Origin: Vibrio tubiashii
GTDB lineage: Bacteria > Pseudomonadota > Gammaproteobacteria > Enterobacterales > Vibrionaceae
Length of the DNA: 64,000 bases
Direction of reading: 5' to 3'
Assembly (NCBI RefSeq): GCF_028551255.1
Contig: NZ_CP117029.1
Coordinates: 3,224,001 to 3,288,000 of the forward strand
This document shows positions 49,223-55,705 of this stretch, one piece after another (within the stretch, counting starts at the first letter, position 1; every line of letters begins with the position of its first letter). The position numbers and the translations under genes were made by a program. The notes below the pieces were generated by a model, which saw only the letters and a program-made list of their open reading frames with translations, was not told the DNA's origin and made no database searches.

Positions 49223-49309
49223 CTACTTCTCCCGCCCAGCGTACCAGAAGACGCCTCCTACAGCCGCTACAGTCAATAGTAAGCCACACAACCATATCCA
49301 AAGTTCCAT
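49223..49309 (-). CDS. 28-residue membrane peptide, copy 1
   Basis: A tiny gene with a strong ribosome-binding site (GGAG 7 bp before ATG). The peptide is one membrane helix: MELWIWLCGLLLTVAAVG then GVFWYAGREK. A near-identical peptide is encoded at 52787-52873, which argues that it is a real gene. Operator O3 lies 30 bp upstream. Function unknown; small single-helix peptides can be partners of larger membrane proteins, toxins or phage-type proteins. Confidence 0.75.
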   Translation of the reverse strand: MELWIWLCGLLLTVAAVGGVFWYAGREK

Positions 49310-49338
49310 AAGATCTCCTCGATAATTTCTTAATGTTT

Positions 49339-49357
49339 AGCTTAGCCTTCCTAAGCT
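49339..49357. promoter_or_regulatory. Operator O3 of the island XRE repressor
   Basis: AGCTTAG-N5-CTAAGCT, perfect 7-bp arms with the CTTAG-N5-CTAAG core, upstream of the 28-residue peptide gene. Confidence 0.72.
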
Positions 49358-49611
49358 CTTAAATCTGTAAATGAGTGGCTGAGTTTTGAAAAAACGGTCA
49401 CCAGTAGCAAGTGCTTTTCAGACTTAATTAACTGAAAATACAGGTTTCCTGTAGGATTGCTCCATACTTGCGAGTCGTCTTCCCCATAACGGAGCAGCTT
49501 CTGAAAGCGCATTTTGGGAGAAATCGGGCTTAACTTTAAATTGTTCTGTCGTAACAGGTTAAAAACATTTGAAAAAGCCACGTTCTTAGACTTGCGTTTA
49601 TGGTTTTCCAT
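49351..49611 (-). CDS. Possible small hypothetical protein
   Basis: An 86-residue frame between operator O3 and a lipoprotein gene. It is basic at the N-terminus and has a plausible beta-rich middle (SQVWSNPTGNLYFQLIK, HLLLVTVFSKL). There is no clear ribosome-binding site and no recognised family. Its end overlaps O3. It may be a spurious frame. Confidence 0.3.
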   Translation of the reverse strand: MENHKRKSKNVAFSNVFNLLRQNNLKLSPISPKMRFQKLLRYGEDDSQVWSNPTGNLYFQLIKSEKHLLLVTVFSKLSHSFTDLRA

Positions 49612-49656
49612 GAGATGTTATATATGAAACAAATCTCATCAAATGGAGAATGACGA

Positions 49657-50514
49657 ATGAACCACAAATTGACACTGTTATTATCAACTATCATTTGCAT
49701 CCTCTTTTTACACGGCTGCGCTGTATCACCAAAGCAATACGATGCACAACAGAGTAGAGCACTAAACATTGCTAGAGCTGGCGGGATTTACGATCAAGAT
49801 TTACAAGACTCTTCAGATGGTACTAACTCCTACAAAAAATCACTTTTGCTTCGTGCACTAAATGCAACAGCCCTACTAACTTCACTCGATGTGCCATTGT
49901 CTGGGATGACTGGCGCTCAGACCCTAGCATTCAATGCAGGAAATATCATGGCGACGCCTGATAACCCGTCCGCTCGCCCATCATTAATGGCCTGGATGCC
50001 CAAAACAGAAGCTACTAATAAAGATGATGCTCGCATCAAATTCGAGGAACTTGTGGATACAAGCCTAATAAATACAGCCCAGAATATGGGAATAATCGTT
50101 GAAAAACTGGCCGACAAAGGTATTACGATGCCAAAACTGAATGGCTGGGATATAAATATATGGACAGTAGATGCGCCTCAGTTCGGCTGCAAACCTGAGC
50201 ATTGCGTAATTGCAACTCACGTTGCTCGGATAAGTGATTGGCAAACACCTGAATTTATCACTTCTGGGCCAGATGCAAGTTTTATTCTAGATTCTAATCA
50301 CCCTAGTCAATACAGCCGAATTATTTTCCAGCAGGCAACTGAAAAGGTTTCCTTTCCGGTAGATGAATTCTATCGGCAGTTAAGTGCCAGCCTCCCTGCA
50401 TGGTCAGCTATGTATTTTCCTCCCAATACCGTCTTTAAGGATGGGCAAACACTACCTTACCCGGTGCTTTATGAACATGGTCAACAGCTTATGTTCGTAA
50501 CTCCTCAAAGCTAA
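49657..50514 (+). CDS. Predicted lipoprotein of unknown function
   Basis: A 285-residue protein with a lipoprotein signal (hydrophobic 5-20, lipobox LHGC at about 18-21), so it should be anchored in a membrane facing the periplasm. The mature part is soluble, with two cysteines in FGCKPEHC that could form a disulphide. No family is recognised. GGAG lies before the ATG. The next gene starts 64 bp downstream on the same strand. Confidence 0.72.
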   Translation: MNHKLTLLLSTIICILFLHGCAVSPKQYDAQQSRALNIARAGGIYDQDLQDSSDGTNSYKKSLLLRALNATALLTSLDVPLSGMTGAQTLAFNAGNIMATPDNPSARPSLMAWMPKTEATNKDDARIKFEELVDTSLINTAQNMGIIVEKLADKGITMPKLNGWDINIWTVDAPQFGCKPEHCVIATHVARISDWQTPEFITSGPDASFILDSNHPSQYSRIIFQQATEKVSFPVDEFYRQLSASLPAWSAMYFPPNTVFKDGQTLPYPVLYEHGQQLMFVTPQS

Positions 50515-50577
50515 CTGAAGCCATATAAGAGCGGAACTGGCGACGCTGCATACCAGTTCCTCAATGGAAACAAAATT

Positions 50578-51291
50578 ATGATGACATTAACGACCGTATC
50601 AGAACAACTCAGTAGCATCCAGAGCCGAGTATTTTGGCGTGTGGGTACACAACGAAAAGGCATACTCAATGTCACCCTCGATTTTGAAAGCAACGATAGC
50701 GTCCTACTCTGCGAGTTATGCGCCATTCGCTACCTACTGCTCGAAAAACAAGTTTTTGGTCGAGTTCCAGGAACAGGAAGAGGCTACAAACTGGTTGTAT
50801 CAAAAGGTGCCATCAAGAAACTCGTACGGGGAAGATCTGACAAAAAGTGCGCCAAAAAGTTTGCAGCCTTCCTACAATCTCGTTTGGCAGGAGTACAGAT
50901 CGAGGTCTCCACTAAAACAGAGTACATGGCCAACATTGAGGAAGAGGCTACAGAACTACTGCTGGCTGAACGAAAGCAATACGCAGGCACCTTTGATGCT
51001 ATCGAAACTCCTGCAATGGGCACGGTCTTGGTAACAGCTCACGCTGTATCACGATACAGCGAGCGGATAACCTCAGGTAAGCCCAAAGCCCCGTGGCTGT
51101 CATTAGTCAAACGTATCCAGAACCCAGAGCTTCGCATTTACCCTCTTGCGGAACGAGAGCGTCGTCGCAAAGCCCAAAAGTACGGCACCGCTGACAATAT
51201 AGAGGAATGGGGCCATCCGAGCAGTGAGCTCTACTTCCTAGTACTAAATGATCAGGGCATTAGAACACTTGTCACCACCTACGAACGCTAG
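50578..51291 (+). CDS. Hypothetical protein with DUF4258-like C-terminal pattern
   Basis: A 237-residue soluble basic protein. The N-terminal part (about 1-110) is unrecognised. The C-terminal part has VTAHAVSRYSERI and ends YFLVLNDQGIRTLVTTYER. This resembles the H-A-x-x-R-x-x-x-R opening and VxT ending of DUF4258/BrnT-like small RNase folds, but the match is by eye only. It follows the lipoprotein gene and has its own terminator. Function unknown. Confidence 0.65.
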   Translation: MMTLTTVSEQLSSIQSRVFWRVGTQRKGILNVTLDFESNDSVLLCELCAIRYLLLEKQVFGRVPGTGRGYKLVVSKGAIKKLVRGRSDKKCAKKFAAFLQSRLAGVQIEVSTKTEYMANIEEEATELLLAERKQYAGTFDAIETPAMGTVLVTAHAVSRYSERITSGKPKAPWLSLVKRIQNPELRIYPLAERERRRKAQKYGTADNIEEWGHPSSELYFLVLNDQGIRTLVTTYER

Positions 51292-51302
51292 ATCAGAAAC
51301 GG

Positions 51303-51326
51303 AAAAAGCCGGGAAACCCGGCTTTT
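51303..51326 (+). terminator. Terminator after the 237-residue gene
   Basis: Stem AAAAGCCGGG / CCCGGCTTTT with a short AAA loop and a T-run, directly after the stop. Confidence 0.85.
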
Positions 51327-51345
51327 TTCACGATCAACGAACAGC

Positions 51346-51472
51346 TTAATCGACACTTAAAACTTTCTCCCAAGATTCACCGCTTTCAGCAGCATCTAAG
51401 GCGATAACAAATTCCAGCTAGATTCGATCCAGTTCCAGCGATCGCATTTCACATTGTTCAGCGGTCAAACTA
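51346..51472 (-). pseudogene. Possible decayed small reading frame
   Basis: One minus-strand frame reads FSLTAEQCEMRSLELDRI, a TAG, then LEFVIALDAAESGESWEKVL to a TAA. It looks protein-like on both sides of the stop, suggesting a broken short gene downstream of the 147-residue gene. No relative is recognised. Confidence 0.25.
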
Positions 51473-51481
51473 AAGTAGTGA

Positions 51482-51925
51482 TTACAACAAACGTTGTATA
51501 GCGTCCTCTAGCACCCGTTTAGCTTCTTGGATATTACCTACCACTAAGCTTGGTACATTCTCCAAATCAACATTGGTAAAATTGTTAACAAGGGCGAGGA
51601 TTGTGTCTTGTTGAACCTGGTAATCAGAACGATGTTCCAGCTGGGCTGGGTTATCTATAAGCGACAGCAGGAAAGCATCTGCTTCATTTAGCGCCGCAGC
51701 GACCAAAGTAGCGTCATCCTTAGAGGTGTAGACATCAAACGGCAAGCCATTACCAATGCCAGGATTTCCGTTTTTATCAACAATGACACCAATATCAATC
51801 ACATTTTCCGATTCAAGTGCTTGAACAACCTGTTCATCAATATCAGCATCAATTGCGCGTTCCAATGCTTGAACAGCTTTCTGCATGTTTTCAATATTAA
51901 CATGATCACATTTAGTCATTTTCAT
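51482..51925 (-). CDS. Hypothetical acidic protein
   Basis: A 147-residue acidic soluble protein with a strong AGGAG before the ATG. No family is recognised. There is a coiled, Ala/Glu/Gln-rich N-terminus, a central GNPGIGNGLPFDVYTSKDD segment and a helical C-terminus. No signal peptide or membrane segment. Its acidity could suit a DNA mimic or antitoxin, but nothing in the sequence shows this. Confidence 0.65.
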   Translation of the reverse strand: MKMTKCDHVNIENMQKAVQALERAIDADIDEQVVQALESENVIDIGVIVDKNGNPGIGNGLPFDVYTSKDDATLVAAALNEADAFLLSLIDNPAQLEHRSDYQVQQDTILALVNNFTNVDLENVPSLVVGNIQEAKRVLEDAIQRLL

Positions 51926-52368
51926 TCTCCTTTCGTGGGGGGATTAAATTAGATAAATAATATCAATCCAATTTGCTCTGCAAAGACTCTGGATCTGCCC
52001 ATTTTGGACAATCCAAGCTTTCTGGTAGAGTTTTTACCGAGCCGCGTATCCACCGCATTGATCCGAACCTCGTTCCAGCCGATACGTTCTAGAGGCTGTT
52101 ACCCCACGCCTTTGATGAACATGTGCATCATTAAGTGTAATCAGACCGTTAACTGGAAAATCCCCTGTTAAGGGAAGGATTTAAGTTTGCTGTTTTTTTG
52201 GCTGCCAGCTATCGCACTTATCAGCTACAAGAGCTTCTAAGATAACAACTTATCCTGCTTAGACAAATAGCTCCAATTGCCTTTTCTAGGCGCACTTTCA
52301 CATGTGAAAGTGAGCAGTAAAACATATGTGCACAGTTGCATTATCTGATTCTGTGATACACTAGATAT
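51926..52368. other. 443-bp noncoding region with a 20-bp palindrome
   Basis: No frame here looks like a gene and no RNA gene is recognised. It contains the palindrome at 52293-52312 and must hold promoters for the two flanking genes, which read away from it. Confidence 0.5.
52293..52312. promoter_or_regulatory. 20-bp palindrome, candidate operator
   Basis: CACTTTCACATGTGAAAGTG, perfect, 57 bp before the membrane-protein gene at 52369. The central 16 bp recurs at 54441. It resembles parS with two extra central bases (TTTCAC-AT-GTGAAA). Confidence 0.6.
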
Positions 52369-52752
52369 ATGAAATTCATTGAGTTCGTAAGTATGAAGCA
52401 TGTGGTTAATGTTTTCGGTTTATTTCTTTTGTTGCTGGGGTTCGCTATGGCTACCGATACGGCTTGGGGCTGGGCCTTGATGTCAGTTCCAATTGTCTAT
52501 TGGGCTATGAGTTTTATCGTATTAGTACATAGAAGCCATTTTTCAGCTATAGTTTTTTGGGCTGCGATAGCTTATATGAATTGGCAAATTGCAGTGATTT
52601 CAATATCGGCATATTTATTATTCTCTATTGTGAAAGCTGTTATTGTTCATCAACGATCACCAATTAGTAAGCGCTATCCTACTAAAAAGAAAAGTAGGAC
52701 ATTAGGTCTAGGCTTAGACATAAAAGAAGACCTGTATCGCATTGGCGATTAG
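52369..52752 (+). CDS. Small membrane protein, copy 2
   Basis: A 127-residue protein with hydrophobic segments at about 12-40 and 48-95 and a basic tail. The core WGWALMSVPIVYW and HFSAIVFWAAIAYMNW aligns with the gene at 48407 and the broken copy at 48115. A start at the second ATG (52393) would align better with copy 1. A 28-residue peptide gene with an XRE operator lies just beyond it on the other strand, as for copy 1, so the module is duplicated. Confidence 0.68.
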   Translation: MKFIEFVSMKHVVNVFGLFLLLLGFAMATDTAWGWALMSVPIVYWAMSFIVLVHRSHFSAIVFWAAIAYMNWQIAVISISAYLLFSIVKAVIVHQRSPISKRYPTKKKSRTLGLGLDIKEDLYRIGD

Positions 52753-52786
52753 CAAATCAAAAGGAACCCGAAGGTTCGCAATAAAG

Positions 52787-52873
52787 CTATCGCTCTCGTC
52801 CTGAATACCAAAATACCCCACCGACTGCGGCGACTGTCAGTAATAAACCACCCAGCCAAATCCAAAGCTCCAT
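52787..52873 (-). CDS. 28-residue membrane peptide, copy 2
   Basis: MELWIWLGGLLLTVAAVG then GVFWYSGRER, differing from the copy at 49223 by only four residues. Same length, same strand, and the same type of operator (O4) 31 bp upstream. Conservation at protein level with many synonymous changes in the DNA supports a translated gene. Function unknown. Confidence 0.75.
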   Translation of the reverse strand: MELWIWLGGLLLTVAAVGGVFWYSGRER

Positions 52874-52903
52874 AAAACATCCATTAATTTTGTTTCTCTT
52901 TAG

Positions 52904-52918
52904 CTTAGTATTCCTAAG
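52904..52918. promoter_or_regulatory. Operator O4 of the island XRE repressor
   Basis: CTTAG-N5-CTAAG, the same core as O1-O3, upstream of the second 28-residue peptide gene. The surrounding TTTAGCTTAG is shared with O3. Confidence 0.7.
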
Positions 52919-53011
52919 TCTCTACTTCCTTAATTTTACCACCTATTTTCAAACTACAAGTCCATGACTAAGTGGAGCTCCACACCGGCAAGTATGGAGC
53001 AAGCCAGTACG

Positions 53012-53521
53012 TTAAGTGTTGTATTTCTTAGTGGCTTTAGTGAGTTCTTTAATGGCTTCGGCCAGTGTGCTGATACGGATAACACGTTGATTGAGCTTTT
53101 CTAACTCATCGAGCAAATGCAAATACAGCGGGATCTCCCAGCTCATTGCGTTTGAAAAACGTCGCAAAACGGCATCGGATACTTCTTTTTCTTCAAGCTC
53201 TTCGTCTGGATAGCGATGAAGAATTAGGCGATACCATGTGATCTCTGGTAAGCCTTTTGATTTTTTGACTTTGAATTTGTAGCGTATTGGATATTTCACT
53301 TTGTACTCAGCTGTCAGTGCTTTGCACAGCTTTTCCAATCGTGCTTCAAGATCTTTAGCCGCAACCGTTAGTATCTTCGATTCATCGGCGACAAACAGAG
53401 GTAAATCTTTGATTAATTCTGGCAATGGAGATTGTTCTGGCAGTGCAATATCAAAATCTGATAGATCTAGTTCTCCGCAATAGTCGGTAATACCGACGTT
53501 TGGTATGGTTTTCTTAGCCAT
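53012..53521 (-). CDS. Hypothetical protein coupled to the MobI-like gene
   Basis: A 169-residue basic soluble protein of unknown function. The ATG at 53521 (MAKKTIPNVG) overlaps the end of the previous gene by 8 bp, so translation is probably coupled; a longer in-frame start at 53623 would overlap 110 bp. Helical, Lys/Glu-rich, with no recognised motif. The partnership with the upstream gene suggests a role in mobilisation or DNA processing, as inference only. Confidence 0.65.
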   Translation of the reverse strand: MAKKTIPNVGITDYCGELDLSDFDIALPEQSPLPELIKDLPLFVADESKILTVAAKDLEARLEKLCKALTAEYKVKYPIRYKFKVKKSKGLPEITWYRLILHRYPDEELEEKEVSDAVLRRFSNAMSWEIPLYLHLLDELEKLNQRVIRISTLAEAIKELTKATKKYNT

Positions 53522-54092
53522 TTTGCTTCTCCATTTTTTGAAAGTGTTCACGAAGCTTGTTAAGTCGTTTTGTACAGATTTGCGATTTTTGTTTGATGGT
53601 GAGGATTTCATGGCGTACTTCACGGATCAGTGCGAAGGCATCTTCTGTATACTCAATAAGATCGGATTCCCATTCCGAATTTGCTTTCGAAAAGCGACAA
53701 GGTGGGTAACGAAAGCCTTTGCCTTTGGCTAAATGCTTTGAGCGAACACGCTGTTCTTTGTTGTTTCGCTGTGACATTTGGTTAGCACTGAGATACCAGT
53801 TGTAGTACCAAGCTGCTTCAAAGCGATGGTTGCGAATCCGAACCCGGCAGCCGTAGCGGCCAGGTGCGGTTTCCTTATGTGTTCGATGGATTCGCCAAAA
53901 TTGGTTAGCGTAGCAACTGGCTAAAAACTCAAGCAGGTAGGGCTCCTGCATTGCAAAGTTCTCGATATCGGCAATGGCTTTTAGTGATTGGGAAAGCGCG
54001 AGTTCAAAGCATTCTGGTTCATTTTCGGGATATCGCTGCTGGGCTCGTTGATGCCATTGATAGGCGGCGGAATGTTCATTTAATACAGTCAT
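53514..54092 (-). CDS. Possible MobI-type mobilisation protein
   Basis: A 192-residue basic protein. The ATG at 54092 is chosen for its strong AAGGAG; an upstream ATG at 54134 has none. The pattern FEAAWYYNWYL, HLAKGKGFRYPPCRF and SEWESDLIEYTEDAFALIR recalls MobI of SXT/R391 and IncA/C elements, which acts at an oriT located just upstream of its gene. This is from memory and needs a profile search. A long noncoding region with repeats lies directly upstream, and the insertion in mnmE fits a mobilisable island. Confidence 0.5.
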   Translation of the reverse strand: MTVLNEHSAAYQWHQRAQQRYPENEPECFELALSQSLKAIADIENFAMQEPYLLEFLASCYANQFWRIHRTHKETAPGRYGCRVRIRNHRFEAAWYYNWYLSANQMSQRNNKEQRVRSKHLAKGKGFRYPPCRFSKANSEWESDLIEYTEDAFALIREVRHEILTIKQKSQICTKRLNKLREHFQKMEKQNG

Positions 54093-54440
54093 GGTGGCTC
54101 CTTGATTGTTTTGCTCAAGGTAGCGCAAACACATTCTTACTTACGCATCTGTAATTGCCCTTTTGGGGTGAATAATTTTCCTTGTGTCCCACCGCTGATT
54201 GGCAAGCGTGGCATCGATTCCTCTCCTGGGACCTATCCTTGTGCTTTCCAGATACCTATCTTTGTGGGATGTTGCTACGGATTATTTTTGTCGCTTTATT
54301 GTTTTGGTGGGGATGTAGGGATTTTTGCTCCAATCATTGTGGGACCTGAGCGTCGATAATTTCTTCTGATGGGATTGTGACGGTAAATTTCTAGATTATT
54401 GTGGGATTTGGTCTGTTTGAAGCGCTTGAGGGCTGATGTA

Positions 54441-54456
54441 CTTTCACATGTGAAAG
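54441..54456. promoter_or_regulatory. 16-bp palindrome shared with 52293
   Basis: CTTTCACATGTGAAAG, identical to the core of the palindrome at 52293-52312, again in a noncoding region. Confidence 0.6.
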
Positions 54457-54600
54457 CCCATGGGGCAGCACGCGGTGGGCTGTGAGTAAGAGCGCTTTTG
54501 GGTTGCTTTTCGATACGCCAGTTGTATTAGACAGCAAGTCGAAATCTCAAAGTGGTTTTTAGATGATGTTTTGGCAGGATAAATGACAGGCCGGAGAACG

Positions 54601-54628
54601 ATGGTACCGACATCAATGTCGGTACCAT
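54601..54628. repeat. Inverted repeat after rhuM
   Basis: ATGGTACCGACA and TGTCGGTACCAT, 12-bp perfect arms with a 4-bp loop, 26 bp after the rhuM stop. It could end the defence operon, but no T-run follows on the minus strand. Confidence 0.6.
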
Positions 54629-54653
54629 AGCTGGTTCAATTGAGTTAGTAACG

Positions 54654-55688
54654 CTATTTGTCTTTTTTGAGTATTGCCTTGAGGGCTGCAATATTAGCAA
54701 GTGCGCCTTCGGCTTCTTTTAAACGGCGGCGTTGCTGGGCAAAGCGGTCAAACTCCAGTTTCGCCTTATCATCTGCGTCTTTCTTGGTGATTTTTCCCGC
54801 TCCGCTTAATATGTCCCGATCATTAAAACTTAGAAACTGGTCTAGCTTATCGGCCCAGTCTTGTAAGAACACTTGTTTGCGACGCAGCGCTTGGTCTTCG
54901 GCAAAGTCGAGCCACATATTGACGATGCGATTAAGCTCTTTGATTTCGTCTTCACGCAGATAGTTTTTGGCGATGGTGACATCGGTCTTACGCACTTCAT
55001 CGCCTTTATAGCTGGTTAGCCCCATATCTGGCTTACTGGCATCCACACGGCTAGCAATCAGCTCAGCAGCCGTCATGTGCGTACAGGCATAATGCAGCTT
55101 GTTCTGAATGGTTTGAAAGAAGCGATTAGTTTCTTGGTTGGATGGCTCGTAATCGGCTGCCATGGTAAAGATTTCTTTAACTCGCAGATAAACACGACGC
55201 TCACTGGCTCGGATATCGCGAATGCGTTCAAGCATCTCGTCAAAGTAGTCAGGCACCGCAGAGTGACCAACGGGTGGATTTTTGAGGCGCTCGTCATCCA
55301 TGGCAAATCCCTTGATCAGGTATTCTTTCAGGATTTTCGTTGCCCATTGGCGGAACTGTGTTCCACGTTGCGAACGAACTCTGTAGCCAACAGACAGAAT
55401 GGCATCGAGATTGTAGTGGTCGATCTCGCGAGATACTTGGCGAGTACCTTCCAATCGAACTATCCGGAATTTCCGGATGGTTGCGTTTTGTACAAGCTCA
55501 CCTTCGTTGTAGATATTGATTAGATGCTCATTGATTGTGCGAACGTCTTTATCATAAAGCTCAGCCATTGCAGCCTGAGAAAGCCACAACGTGTCCGACT
55601 CAAAACGACACTCAACGCGGGTTTGACCGTCAGCACTGGTGAAAAGAACAAACTCACCATGAGGAGCTTGAGGGATATTATCTGTCAT
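54654..55688 (-). CDS. rhuM: RhuM-family protein
   Basis: A 344-residue cytosolic protein of the RhuM (virulence-associated) family. Its N-terminal region is visible as DTLWLSQAAMAELYDKDVRTINEHL (split over about 30-55) and YNLDAILSVGYRVRSQRGTQFRQWA. The biochemical role is unknown. RhuM genes often sit in or beside type I restriction-modification loci, as here, where it is the last gene of a seven-gene run, 17 bp after the GHKL gene. The N-terminal part resembles a phage anti-repressor/KilA-type DNA-binding region. Confidence 0.85.
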   Translation of the reverse strand: MTDNIPQAPHGEFVLFTSADGQTRVECRFESDTLWLSQAAMAELYDKDVRTINEHLINIYNEGELVQNATIRKFRIVRLEGTRQVSREIDHYNLDAILSVGYRVRSQRGTQFRQWATKILKEYLIKGFAMDDERLKNPPVGHSAVPDYFDEMLERIRDIRASERRVYLRVKEIFTMAADYEPSNQETNRFFQTIQNKLHYACTHMTAAELIASRVDASKPDMGLTSYKGDEVRKTDVTIAKNYLREDEIKELNRIVNMWLDFAEDQALRRKQVFLQDWADKLDQFLSFNDRDILSGAGKITKKDADDKAKLEFDRFAQQRRRLKEAEGALANIAALKAILKKDK

Positions 55689-55705
55689 GCAATCAACCTT
55701 TTTAC

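Larger units (their letters stand above)
54093..54653. other. 561-bp noncoding region with repeats, candidate oriT
   Basis: No gene is supported. It holds three direct copies of TTGTGGGA(T/C) at 54262-54270, 54337-54345 and 54399-54407, an inverted GTCCCAC at 54186, a 16-bp palindrome at 54441-54456 and a 12-bp-arm inverted repeat at 54601-54628. The position before a MobI-like gene makes it the best oriT candidate here; a replication or regulatory role is also possible. Confidence 0.4.

Noticed and set aside
51960..52368. Integron attC or CRISPR repeats in the noncoding region
   Set aside because: No regularly spaced repeats and no attC core sites were found.
54102..54359. 85-residue plus-strand frame with hydrophobic stretch
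   Set aside because: No ribosome-binding site, odd composition, and it overlaps the repeat-bearing noncoding region; not supported as a gene.
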